From the NCBI GenBank assembly GCA_042219835.1, contig JBHJMN010000001.1:62001-126000 (forward strand): a stretch of 64,000 nt of DNA. The letters run 5' to 3'. The translations under genes and the position numbers were made by a program. The notes below the pieces were generated by a model that was not told where the DNA came from, did no database searches, and saw only the letters and a program-made list of their open reading frames with translations. The DNA is from Paenibacillus_G elgii_A. GTDB taxonomy: Bacteria > Bacillota > Bacilli > Paenibacillales > NBRC-103111. Shown here one piece after another: positions 31,435 to 39,619 of the stretch (within the stretch, counting starts at the first letter, position 1; the number at the start of each line of letters is the position of its first letter).

Positions 31435-32945
31435 TCTTCCGCTTCCGCAAAACGCGCCTGCTGGTCGTAAAACCGGAGCGGAATGGTCGCCAGCGTCCCA
31501 TTGCGGTGTTTCAGTAGCTGCAAGCTCGAGCGTATCCCGTTAGCGGACGTTCCGTCCGCCTCCGGCTTCAGCCGCATAATGACATCGGCTGACGCTTCCG
31601 CCCCTTCCGGTAGACGCTCATCCCCGATATCCGAAGGAACGGCCGCAATAACCGGGCCTCCCCATTCCTTGGACCAATGCTTGAGCATATAAGCGATTGT
31701 CGTCTGATGCTCGGCGGACGAGCGGGGCGGATTGGGCAGTCCGCCTGCCGGGATGCGGTTAATATGGTCGATGAATACGACGGGCGTTCTCCCGGACATC
31801 CCTGCAATCCGCTCGACATTGGTCATAACGCGGTCGATCGTGGAATCGAGCGAGCATTCCATCGTCCAAAGCATATGGCTGATGGGCATATAACGTTTAT
31901 TGGCTTCGGCCACTATCCGCGGCTCGATCTTCCCGCTGAGCACGTTCTGCGGCTCGGTGCCGATAAGCCTGGCAATGCTTCGCGCCCAGAGCTCGAATCC
32001 CGTCATGTCCCAGGATACGTAAACGACCGGCGTCTGTTGCAAAGCGATATGGTCCGCCATTTGCTTCATGAGCATCGTTTTGCCCGAAGAAGCGGCCCCG
32101 GCCAGCAGATACAGCCCGCTTCGAAGCCCGCCGAACAACGCTTCGTCCAGTGCGGCGAACCCGGTCGGCACGCCCGATGCTTGTCCGCGATGCCGCTTCA
32201 TGAATTCTTCGGTATAGATGGAAACATTTTTCGTGTCGGGAGCAATCGGAAGCAGCATCGTCTCTTCCATCGTTTCATTCAACAGCCGCATGAACGAATC
32301 CAGCGGATTTTGCACCCGCACGAAGAAATCGTTAACGTCCCGGATCGACTCGGGCAGCTGCATGATAAACGTTTGCTTTGCAGTCGATTGCAGCAACGCT
32401 TGGATTCTGACGCTTTCCCGCCGCCCTGCCTCATCATTGCCCAGACAGATGAACACCCGCTTGTCCCGCAGCTTGTCCGCATGAATTTCTTTAAAAGACA
32501 TCCAGATCGGCACACATACCGCCGGCAGGTGCGCCTGAGCCAAGCTGAGCACATCGAACACCCCGCCGCACACGATGACATCGTCCGTCTGCTCCAGAAT
32601 CTGCTCGTTGAATAAATAGTCGCCCATTCCGAGCAGCGATTTGTATTTCGGCTCGCGCTGGTCTACCGATCGTCCGATTAAATCGACCGTGACCCCATCC
32701 GCGTTCATAATCGGAATAATAATGCGGTTTTCAAAAAAATCCCCCAGCTTGCCCGAGTTGATGTAAAACCCAAACTTGCCCGGCTCAAAGCCGATTCGAT
32801 AATGCTCCGCCGTCTCCTGATGTATGCCCCGCCGTTCCAAATAAGCATAAGCTTCTTCCTTAAGCTGTTTGTGGTAATGGGTGACAAGCTCCTCCAAATC
32901 AAACGCGGTCTTGGCTGCGCCAAGGTGTTGTTGTACTTCGCTCAT
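31431..32945 (-). CDS. Primase-helicase fusion with degenerate TOPRIM site (504 aa)
   Basis: The start is ATG 32943-32945. Residues about 20-115 match the DnaG catalytic core (FFENRIIIPIMNADGVTVDL, GRSVDQREPKYKS). The TOPRIM domain follows at about 120-210, but the usual catalytic Glu is Gly127 (VIVCGGVFDVL) and the first Asp of the DxD motif is Gly169 (CLGNDEAG). A DnaB-like RecA helicase domain starts at about 250 with GVPTGFAALDEALFGGL and an intact Walker A GAASSGKT (283-290), then VVFIDHINRI. It lacks the zinc domain of DnaG. The fold is like T7 gp4 or Twinkle, but synthesis of primers is doubtful. Downstream of mecA, upstream of prsW. Confidence 0.85.
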   Translation of the reverse strand: MSEVQQHLGAAKTAFDLEELVTHYHKQLKEEAYAYLERRGIHQETAEHYRIGFEPGKFGFYINSGKLGDFFENRIIIPIMNADGVTVDLIGRSVDQREPKYKSLLGMGDYLFNEQILEQTDDVIVCGGVFDVLSLAQAHLPAVCVPIWMSFKEIHADKLRDKRVFICLGNDEAGRRESVRIQALLQSTAKQTFIMQLPESIRDVNDFFVRVQNPLDSFMRLLNETMEETMLLPIAPDTKNVSIYTEEFMKRHRGQASGVPTGFAALDEALFGGLRSGLYLLAGAASSGKTMLMKQMADHIALQQTPVVYVSWDMTGFELWARSIARLIGTEPQNVLSGKIEPRIVAEANKRYMPISHMLWTMECSLDSTIDRVMTNVERIAGMSGRTPVVFIDHINRIPAGGLPNPPRSSAEHQTTIAYMLKHWSKEWGGPVIAAVPSDIGDERLPEGAEASADVIMRLKPEADGTSANGIRSSLQLLKHRNGTLATIPLRFYDQQARFAEAEE

Positions 32946-32961
32946 GACGTTTTTCCCCCCG

Positions 32962-33010
32962 CAAAAAAAGCATTCCGCAAAAACAAACAATGCTGTTTTT
33001 GAGAATGCTT
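32962..33010 (-). terminator. Terminator of the MecA-family gene
   Basis: AAGCATTC/GAATGCTT stem with inner CAAAAA/TTTTTG and a TTTTTTT tail on the minus strand, between the MecA-family gene and the primase-helicase gene. Confidence 0.75.
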
Positions 33011-33038
33011 ACGATTCGTTAAGCTGAACAAGCCTCAA

Positions 33039-33638
33039 TTAAAACTTGGAACAAAGCACCTTCACGGCATCGGATTCGATGACGACCTTTCCGTATTCCT
33101 CCAGAACCGCTTGCGTGACGGATGTGGCTTCTCCGAACTCGGACAAGACAGCCACGACCGATTGAAGCCGCTTTTCTTCCATCTCAACGGCATCCAGCAG
33201 CAGGACCCATTTATTTTTATAGGAATACAACGTTCCTCCGTCCAACAGGAGCGGATTGATGACTTTGGCAAGCCGTAGCAGGTCCTCGAAGTCATGGAAA
33301 GCGTAAATGATTTCGTCAGTCTCATCCATCGTCACTTCAAGCTCGTACACTTCTTCCATTTCGTCCTCTAACGTATCATCGCCTTGGCTGAAATTCATTC
33401 GGCCGCGTGTGACGATCACCATCATCCCTTGCGCCGGCATGGCGAGGACTTCCACGGCAAGCGGTCCGGTTGCGTCGAAGCCAAGCTCGGTATAGGCTTG
33501 GTCCATCATCTCACTGAACAGCTCGTGAACCTTGGGGATTTCTCTCCACATGTCATCCTTGTGAATCCCGCGCTCCGTTAAGTCATCGAATGTGAGGAAA
33601 ATCCGTATCTTGTCTTGACTTAAACGCTCCATTTTCAT
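33039..33638 (-). CDS. mecA: MecA-family Clp adaptor (199 aa)
   Basis: MecA adaptors deliver substrates such as ComK to ClpC. The N-terminal domain MERLSQDKIRIFLTFDDLTE and the acidic middle (DDTLEDEMEEVYELEV) with the C-terminal IIYAFHDFEDLLRLAKVINP are typical. GGGAGG precedes ATG 33638. By position (near prsW) it corresponds to B. subtilis YpbH, a MecA paralogue, so the exact orthology is open. Confidence 0.88.
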   Translation of the reverse strand: MKMERLSQDKIRIFLTFDDLTERGIHKDDMWREIPKVHELFSEMMDQAYTELGFDATGPLAVEVLAMPAQGMMVIVTRGRMNFSQGDDTLEDEMEEVYELEVTMDETDEIIYAFHDFEDLLRLAKVINPLLLDGGTLYSYKNKWVLLLDAVEMEEKRLQSVVAVLSEFGEATSVTQAVLEEYGKVVIESDAVKVLCSKF

Positions 33639-33853
33639 ACTGGATTCCTCCCTTGCCGACTAATAATAAATAGCTTATGAAGTTTGGTAAACAAAGGTGA
33701 GCCGCGTTCGTTCCGCCATATAAAGGGTTGGAAAACGCGTTCGAATTTGCCTTTCCCCTCGCGAAACGGTACAGCTTGTTTGCCATGCTACGACTATTAT
33801 ATCACAAACTGTGAAGAAAAGAACGGTTGTTGCCTGAAAAAATGCCCTTTTCA

Positions 33854-33903
33854 TACAAAAAGACACATACGCCGCCTTTTGGAGGAGGCGGAGTTGTGTC
33901 TTG
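33854..33903 (-). terminator. Terminator of the small membrane protein gene
   Basis: GACACA...GCCGCC with GGCGG...TGTGTC forms a long hairpin around TTTTGGAGGA, followed on the minus strand by CTTTTTG. Confidence 0.7.
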
Positions 33904-33919
33904 CGCGCAAACCGAACGC

Positions 33920-34261
33920 TTAATACGCCCGAATTTCGGATTTTTTCCCGTTGCCGGCCAAAATGTCGTCCACTGCGGCCTTAAGCCCCGAATCCTGATT
34001 GATCAGCTCCTGAACCTTGCCGAGACCCGCGGCGGAAGTCGCCGCGTCGGCCGCGCTCTTCCCGTAATCGGCGTTCGGCTCGGCCGAATCCGTCGGAGCC
34101 TTTTCTTTTTTGTCAGACCGATCCGTGACCTGGTTCAGGAAACTTCCAATGGCGTCGCTATTCGTCATTGCTGAGAACAGCATCGGTTTTCTTTTGCCCG
34201 TTAGTACGACCGCTGCGGTCGCCCCGACAAGCCCGCCAAGCAGAAAAGCACCCCATCTCAT
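33920..34261 (-). CDS. Small membrane-anchored protein (113 aa)
   Basis: A hydrophobic, glycine-rich helix at the N-terminus (WGAFLLGGLVGATAAVVL) is followed by a polar, Ala/Asp/Lys-rich body. It has the look of a YtxH-like protein: one anchor and a low-complexity cytoplasmic part. No function is claimed. Divergent from the deacetylase lipoprotein gene. Confidence 0.6.
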   Translation of the reverse strand: MRWGAFLLGGLVGATAAVVLTGKRKPMLFSAMTNSDAIGSFLNQVTDRSDKKEKAPTDSAEPNADYGKSAADAATSAAGLGKVQELINQDSGLKAAVDDILAGNGKKSEIRAY

Positions 34262-34382
34262 GCCAATCCCTCCCGTATTGTTTTCTAATTCGTTGCTATT
34301 TTTCGCTATATCCTATGAAACATGCATGATAAAATAAGGAAAAGCCAAAAGATTCACACCAAACCTGACGAGGGGATTACAC

Positions 34383-35273
34383 ATGTCTAAACAATGGATT
34401 GCTATTCTGGCCGCGCTTCTGCTTCTGACTTCCTGCGCCTCCAAACCGGATGCGTCGCCTGACGCCTCGGCCCAAACGGAGCCGCCTGCTTCGCAGCCGG
34501 TCTCAGGGGGCGAAAAAACGAAAAACGCAGACGGCGCCTCCGCTTCGAATCAGCCTGCACCGACTCCTGCCAAGGAAGGCAAAGAATCGACTCCTGCGGA
34601 CGGCGTTAAAAAACAAGAGCAGCAAGCCGCGAAGCGCTATACGATGAATCCGAAAACGTACGATATCGTGCCGATCGATCCGGACGGGGCGCCCAAAAAA
34701 GTCGTTCTCCTGACATTCGATGACGGTCCGAAGGACCTTGAAATGAATAAAGCGCTGCTCGATACGCTGCAAAAGCATAAAGCCAAGGCCATCTTTTTCC
34801 TGAACGGCTACCGCGTCAAGCAGAAGCCCGAGCTCGTAAAGCTGCTCGCCTCCAGCGGTCAAACGATCGGCAATCATTCCTGGGATCACATCGATTTGAA
34901 AAAGGAAACCAAAGAAAAGGTATACCAACAAATCGGAGATGTGCAAAAAGCAATTAAAGAGCTGACGGGCAAAGCACCGGCCTTCTTCCGTCCGCCGTTC
35001 GGGTCCGGCAGCGATGACGTTCGGGCCAAGGCCAAGGAAAAGGGACTCCTGTTCATGACCTGGTCCAACGGATCGAAGGATTGGGAAATGACGGTGAAGA
35101 AAAATAGCCCCGAGCAAGTGATCAGCAACGTGCTGAATCAGCTTCATCCGGGGAGCAACATTTTAATGCATGAACTGCCGTGGACCGTGGAGGCGCTGGA
35201 CAAACTTTTGACACAACTCGAGGAAAAAGGCTACGGATTCGTTGATCCGGAAGAAATTGAAATTACATCATGA
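34383..35273 (+). CDS. Polysaccharide deacetylase-family lipoprotein (296 aa)
   Basis: A lipobox LLTSC (Cys at about residue 18) follows a signal sequence, then a long Ala/Pro/Ser/Glu-rich spacer. The NodB domain has LLTFDDGPKDLEMNKALLDT (first Asp/Asp), IGNHSWDHIDL (HxxxH) and FFRPPFGSGS, which hold metal-binding and catalytic residues. It may deacetylate peptidoglycan or another surface glycan. It is on the plus strand, convergent with the gene at 35263. Confidence 0.9.
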   Translation: MSKQWIAILAALLLLTSCASKPDASPDASAQTEPPASQPVSGGEKTKNADGASASNQPAPTPAKEGKESTPADGVKKQEQQAAKRYTMNPKTYDIVPIDPDGAPKKVVLLTFDDGPKDLEMNKALLDTLQKHKAKAIFFLNGYRVKQKPELVKLLASSGQTIGNHSWDHIDLKKETKEKVYQQIGDVQKAIKELTGKAPAFFRPPFGSGSDDVRAKAKEKGLLFMTWSNGSKDWEMTVKKNSPEQVISNVLNQLHPGSNILMHELPWTVEALDKLLTQLEEKGYGFVDPEEIEITS

Positions 35274-35493
35274 CGAGTTTCCAGCCCCAAACGGAAAGAC
35301 CTGCAACAAGGAGTATAAAAATCCACAGCAACGACCGATAAAAATAAGGCAGCCACTTTTCTTTCTCTGTCGGATGCACGGTTTTGCGGGGAGGCAGGTA
35401 ATGATCGTCGGGTCCCTCTTCTTTCTCCGGATCGGGTTGATGATCGGCCTCTTCCTTCGGTCGGTACGGAGGTTGCAGATACTTGTTGTTCAT
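35263..35493 (-). CDS. Small single-pass membrane protein (76 aa)
   Basis: A polar, Pro/Glu/Lys-rich N-terminus (HQPDPEKEEGPDDHYLPPRK) is followed by one membrane helix (FYRSLLWIFILLVAGLSVWG). It overlaps the 3' end of the deacetylase gene by 11 bases and the CPBP gene's stop region by four bases. Function unknown. Confidence 0.6.
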   Translation of the reverse strand: MNNKYLQPPYRPKEEADHQPDPEKEEGPDDHYLPPRKTVHPTEKEKWLPYFYRSLLWIFILLVAGLSVWGWKLVMM

Positions 35494-36086
35494 GATTCTT
35501 CTCTCCTGTAACGAAGAATGCAGCCCATGACGAAATCAATCAGGAAATGGGCGATAATCGGTGTTAACAACGACCCGGTCTGAACATAAATCCAGCCGAG
35601 CCCGTAGCTAATGCTGAAGACAAGTCCCGTCATCAGCCAGTGCTGCAAATAGCGGACATGAATAGCCGCGAACAGGATGCTGGTCCAGTACGGTCCCCAC
35701 CAGGCTTGGATCGCGCCGCGGAACAGCAGCTCTTCGCAAAATGCGACAATGAGCGAGATGAGTGCAATATGCCAAAGCGGCCTGTTTTTAAACAACTTTT
35801 CGTTGATGCCCCCGTCGTCCGTCACTTCGGGAGGCACCCATCTGGAAACGAGCAGATCGACGAGCAGAACGGCGACGGCTAAGCCCGCTCCCCATAGCAG
35901 GATCGCATAGCCTGCCCCCGGGGAAAACATCGCCCCCAGGTCCGGTTTCTGAAAAAGCATCAGAACGACGGCTGCAAGGAAGACGAGAAGCTGAGTCACA
36001 TACAAGTTAATGAGCAGTAAACGCTCGTGGATTTCGTCCGGATTGATTTTTTGCAGCTTGATCCGCTTAAAGTTAAATTTTTTCAT
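35490..36086 (-). CDS. CPBP-family intramembrane metalloprotease (198 aa)
   Basis: The start is ATG 36084-36086. Several membrane helices frame the motif AFCEELLFRGAIQAWWGP (EExxxR), then LFAAIHVRYLQHWL (His) and LTPIIAHFLIDFVMG (His), which are the CPBP/CAAX protease metal-binding residues. Substrate unknown; related proteins process prenylated peptides or act in bacteriocin immunity. Confidence 0.88.
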   Translation of the reverse strand: MKKFNFKRIKLQKINPDEIHERLLLINLYVTQLLVFLAAVVLMLFQKPDLGAMFSPGAGYAILLWGAGLAVAVLLVDLLVSRWVPPEVTDDGGINEKLFKNRPLWHIALISLIVAFCEELLFRGAIQAWWGPYWTSILFAAIHVRYLQHWLMTGLVFSISYGLGWIYVQTGSLLTPIIAHFLIDFVMGCILRYRREES

Positions 36087-36156
36087 ACTGATTCCCTTTT
36101 TCGACAATTTCACCTATACTATCAGCATAGAATTAAGAAATCTGAGGTGCTCGATC

Positions 36157-37071
36157 ATGGAAAAACGGCTTACCCGAACGGACTACTTATTCGCCGTTAC
36201 CTTCATTTTCATGCTTGTTCTGGCTACGGGGGCCTTCTTCTTCGGTTTAAAAATGGGACAGGACCGTTCTTCGCTGAAATACGAAGATCTGCTCAACAAG
36301 CAAAACGAAGCGGCCAAGAGCTTTACCGCCTACCATCAGCAGTATCTGGTGTCTTTCTATCATACCATTTATCAGCCATACAGGGAATTTCATAAAAAGT
36401 GGTTTGAGAAAACCGACGAGCTGCTGACGAATCGTACGGCCGACGCTTCCTTGATTCTCAAGGAAATGAGCAAGCTCGCGGAGGAAAGCTACGACAGTCT
36501 CGGTTCAAAATCAATGCCAGGCTCCTCTCCGCTGCTGCAGGAAGCGCATAAAGACTACATGAGAAGCTTAAAGCTGTTCAGCGAGGGCCTGAAAAGCTAT
36601 TCGGCCAAGGCAAACGGCATTCCGGCGGCCGAGCTGATCGCGCAGCTTCAAGCTGACCCTTTTATCGGCGAAGCGAAGACATTTGCGCTCAAGGCTGAAA
36701 AAAGCTACTACGAATCGATCGACAAATGGTATGCTACGATAAACACGCAATTTAAACCTATCGATGTAACCAAGCCGCTTTCCCTGAACGATTGGACGGG
36801 CCTGAGCCTGAATATGAAAAACGAATCCGTTTCCCAACTGATGCTTGGTAAACAGCTGTTTAAGCCGTTTACCCCGCAGGATCTGACCAGTCGGATCGAC
36901 GAAATGATTCAGTCCGGTCAAACGCAAAAAATGAATTTGAACGATGTGGGGCAAGTCGTCGATGTGCTGATGGCTACCGATGCCGTTCGTAAAAGCGATT
37001 TTATCCGCAACAAAGACAAATATTACGGCAAAGAAACGTTGCCGCAGCTTCCGTTTTTCACTTCCAATTAA
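36157..37071 (+). CDS. Membrane-anchored protein of unknown function (304 aa)
   Basis: ATG 36157 follows TGAGGTG. An N-terminal membrane anchor (YLFAVTFIFMLVLATGAFFF) precedes a long helical extracellular-type domain with many Lys, Ser and Tyr residues and repeated EAHKDYMRSLKLFSEGLKSY-type helices. No known domain is recognised. A terminator follows at 37087. Divergent from the CPBP gene. Confidence 0.65.
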   Translation: MEKRLTRTDYLFAVTFIFMLVLATGAFFFGLKMGQDRSSLKYEDLLNKQNEAAKSFTAYHQQYLVSFYHTIYQPYREFHKKWFEKTDELLTNRTADASLILKEMSKLAEESYDSLGSKSMPGSSPLLQEAHKDYMRSLKLFSEGLKSYSAKANGIPAAELIAQLQADPFIGEAKTFALKAEKSYYESIDKWYATINTQFKPIDVTKPLSLNDWTGLSLNMKNESVSQLMLGKQLFKPFTPQDLTSRIDEMIQSGQTQKMNLNDVGQVVDVLMATDAVRKSDFIRNKDKYYGKETLPQLPFFTSN

Positions 37072-37086
37072 TACGCAGGCTTCCGA

Positions 37087-37123
37087 AGCCACGATGTCCG
37101 GTCCCCGTACTCGTGGCTTTTTG
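37087..37123 (+). terminator. Terminator of the anchored protein gene
   Basis: AGCCACGA/TCGTGGCT stem, with TTTTT following on the plus strand. Confidence 0.8.
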
Positions 37124-37132
37124 CCGCGCCTG

Positions 37133-37453
37133 TTAATCGTACTGGAATCCGCGAAGGGCTGCGAGCGCAGCCATGCCGCCCTCAACATTAATGACATCGT
37201 CGAAGCCGTTCTGCTTCAAATAGTAGCACACGTTAGCGCTTCGCACGCCGTGGGCGCAAACGACATAAATCGTCCGGTCCTTCGGAAGCTCGGCCAGCCT
37301 TCCCGGTATGCTGTTCATCGGCATCAGCTGTGCTTGTTCCCAATGATAATATTCCCATTCGTATGGTTCCCGGACGTCGAGCATCAGCGCGTCCCCCAGC
37401 TCTCCGTTGTCCGTTTTTGACCGGAACGCTTCGGGCTCTATACTTTCGAACAT
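37133..37453 (-). CDS. Rhodanese-like domain protein (106 aa)
   Basis: A single rhodanese domain: the active-site loop CAHGVRSANV is in TIYVVCAHGVRSANVCYYLK, with the conserved LMLDVREPYEWEYYHW and a GGMAAL end. Single-domain rhodaneses carry sulfur from thiosulfate or other donors in the cytoplasm. No partner gene is adjacent. Confidence 0.88.
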   Translation of the reverse strand: MFESIEPEAFRSKTDNGELGDALMLDVREPYEWEYYHWEQAQLMPMNSIPGRLAELPKDRTIYVVCAHGVRSANVCYYLKQNGFDDVINVEGGMAALAALRGFQYD

Positions 37454-37566
37454 GATGAATGCCCCTTTCGCTATACGAAAATTTCATGCAGGTCGCACCG
37501 TTTATTTTAGCACGGCAAATTTAGGTTTCACAAATATTTCGGATTTGCAAATCGGCGGGCTGCCTA

Positions 37567-37596
37567 TTGACAATGTCGAAATGGTCATGTTACGCT
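37567..37596 (+). promoter_or_regulatory. Promoter of the serA T-box leader
   Basis: TTGACA at 37567-37572 and an extended TG-n-TACGCT -10 (37591-37596) at 18 bases. It fits the start of the T-box leader about ten bases later. Confidence 0.65.
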
Positions 37597-37619
37597 AATG
37601 AAAAATTTCACCTGTAACA

Positions 37620-37889
37620 AACGTTGACGGAGCCAAGCATAACCTGAATCGATCAGAGAGCCGGTGGTCGGTGCGAACCGGACGAATTCGATATGCGGAG
37701 CACTCCTGAGTTGTTGTGCCGAACATTACAGTAGGCGCAGCCGGCCGGAAACCGTTATTTTTCCCGGTCTGCTCATCGCAGACCTCATGAGGCTGTTGCG
37801 CGTGAGCGCACAGCGAAGTAGGGTGGTACCACGAGAATCAGCTCCTCGTCCCTTGTATACGCTAGTCGTGTCGGGGCGGGGAGTTTTTT
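37620..37889 (+). promoter_or_regulatory. T-box riboswitch of serA
   Basis: The leader holds AGAGAG and a GGTGCGAACC apical region, the T-box sequence GGTGGTACCACG at 37822-37833, and a terminator formed by CTCCTCGTCCC (37842-37852) and GGGGCGGGGAG (37873-37883) plus a T run. The specifier loop region reads GAATTCGATATGC. T-boxes bind uncharged tRNA to allow transcription. See findings for specifier doubt. Confidence 0.88.
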
Positions 37890-37927
37890 GTGTTTTTTCG
37901 TAATTTACTTCATGGAGGTCTGGGAAA

Positions 37928-39511
37928 ATGTTTAAAGTGCTAGTTATGGATGGAATCAGCGACATGGGGATTCAACTGTTGTATGACGCGCCGGATGTCG
38001 AGGTGGAAAAAAAGAACGGATTGTCCGAAGACGAGCTTGTGGCGATCATTGCAGACTATGACGCTTTATTGGTGCGCAGCGCCACGAAGGTAACCGAACG
38101 CATTATGGGCGCCGGCAGCAAATTGAAAGTTGTCGGACGCGCCGGTGTTGGCGTCGACAATATCGATCTGGAGGCGGCGACGAAGCGCGGCATCGTCGTC
38201 ATCAATGCGCCGGACGGCAATACGATTGCCACTTGCGAATTGACATTCGCGATGATGATGTCCGTCGCTCGTATGATTCCGCAAGCGTACAAGAAAACCG
38301 TCGGCGGAGAGTGGGACCGCAAAACGTTCGTCGGCGTGGAGCTCCGCAACAAGGTGCTCGGCGTGCTCGGCATGGGCCGCATCGGCAGCGAGGTTGCCAA
38401 ACGCGCCAAAGCGTTCGGGATGGAAGTGCTCGGCTATGACCCTTTCCTGACCGAAGAGCGTGCGGAAAAGCTCGGCGTGAAGCTCGGTTCTGTGAACGAC
38501 ATTTGTGCCGCAGCGGATTTCATCACGGTTCATACGCCGCTGACCAACGAAACCCGCCATATGATCAGCAAGCCGCAATTTGAGCTGATGAAAAAAGGCG
38601 CGCGCATCATCAACTGTGCACGCGGCGGCATTATCGACGAAATGGCGCTTGTCGAAGCGATCGATGCAGGGATCGTCGCCGGAGCGGCATTCGACGTGTT
38701 CGAGAAGGAACCTCCGGCTGCCGACCATCCGTTCCTGAACCATCCGAAAATTGTTGTCACACCGCACCTCGGCGCATCGACGGTCGAAGCGCAGGAGAAT
38801 GTCGCGATCGACGTATCCGAGGAAGTACTTCACATTCTGCGCGACCAGCCGTTCAAAAACGCCGTCAACATGCCGCCGGTACCGGCTAACGTGCTCCATG
38901 CGCTGCAGCCTTATTTCAATCTCGGCGAGAAGCTCGGCGTCTTCCTCGGTCAGACAATCGACGGGCCGGTTAGCGAAATCGTGGTCAACTATTCCGGTGA
39001 TTTGACCGACGTCGATACGACGCCGCTCACCCGCTACATCGTCAAAGGCATTCTCGCCAATCAATTGGAAGGCGTGAATATCGTCAATGCGATGCATCTG
39101 GCCAAAACGCGCGGGCTCAACGTCGTCATTCAAAAGTCGTCCGCAGCGAAGAGCTTTACGAACCTCGTTTCCGTTACGCTGAAGACGAAGCAAGAAGAAC
39201 GTGTGCTTGCGGGCACTCTGCTGTCCGGCTACGGCGAGCGGATCGTTCAAATCGACCAATTTCCCGTCGATTTCGCGCCGTCCGGCCATCTGCTTCTGAT
39301 CTCGCATAACGATAAGCCGGGCATCATCGGCAAGGTCGGAACGCTGCTTGGCGACAACGGCGTCAATATCGCGACGATGCAGGTCGGACGTAAAGTGGTC
39401 GGCGGCTCGGCGATCATGGTGCTGACTACCGATAAAGAAACGCCGAAGGAAGTGCTCGACCGCCTCATTCAGCTGCCGGAATTGACCCATGCTCGCGAGT
39501 TGACGCTCTAA
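37928..39511 (+). CDS. serA: D-3-phosphoglycerate dehydrogenase (527 aa)
   Basis: SerA makes 3-phosphohydroxypyruvate, the first step of serine synthesis. The NAD-binding domain has GVLGMGRIGSEVAKRAKAFG, with catalytic-site RGGIIDEMALV and VVTPHLGAST. The C-terminal part holds an ASB-type domain and an ACT domain with LLISHNDKPGIIGKVGTLLG. The 527-residue length is the long form with ACT, consistent with serine feedback. It is controlled by the T-box leader upstream. Confidence 0.96.
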   Translation: MFKVLVMDGISDMGIQLLYDAPDVEVEKKNGLSEDELVAIIADYDALLVRSATKVTERIMGAGSKLKVVGRAGVGVDNIDLEAATKRGIVVINAPDGNTIATCELTFAMMMSVARMIPQAYKKTVGGEWDRKTFVGVELRNKVLGVLGMGRIGSEVAKRAKAFGMEVLGYDPFLTEERAEKLGVKLGSVNDICAAADFITVHTPLTNETRHMISKPQFELMKKGARIINCARGGIIDEMALVEAIDAGIVAGAAFDVFEKEPPAADHPFLNHPKIVVTPHLGASTVEAQENVAIDVSEEVLHILRDQPFKNAVNMPPVPANVLHALQPYFNLGEKLGVFLGQTIDGPVSEIVVNYSGDLTDVDTTPLTRYIVKGILANQLEGVNIVNAMHLAKTRGLNVVIQKSSAAKSFTNLVSVTLKTKQEERVLAGTLLSGYGERIVQIDQFPVDFAPSGHLLLISHNDKPGIIGKVGTLLGDNGVNIATMQVGRKVVGGSAIMVLTTDKETPKEVLDRLIQLPELTHARELTL

Positions 39512-39583
39512 CCAAGTATTGAACGTTTCGCGATTGTTTCACGAACAACAAGAAAAAAGACGTTCGTTCTACAAAAAGAAAGA

Positions 39584-39613
39584 AGCCTCCGATGACGAAT
39601 CGGAGGCTTTTGT
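39584..39613. terminator. Bidirectional terminator between serA and resE
   Basis: AGCCTCCGAT (39584-39593) pairs with ATCGGAGGCT (39599-39608), followed by TTTT on plus and CTTTCTTTTT on minus. It ends both converging transcripts. Confidence 0.85.
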
Positions 39614-39619
39614 CTGGGT

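Noticed and set aside
38066..39490. Minus-strand open frame of 474 codons over serA
   Set aside because: Antisense to a fully recognised enzyme; long open antisense frames are common in this codon usage.
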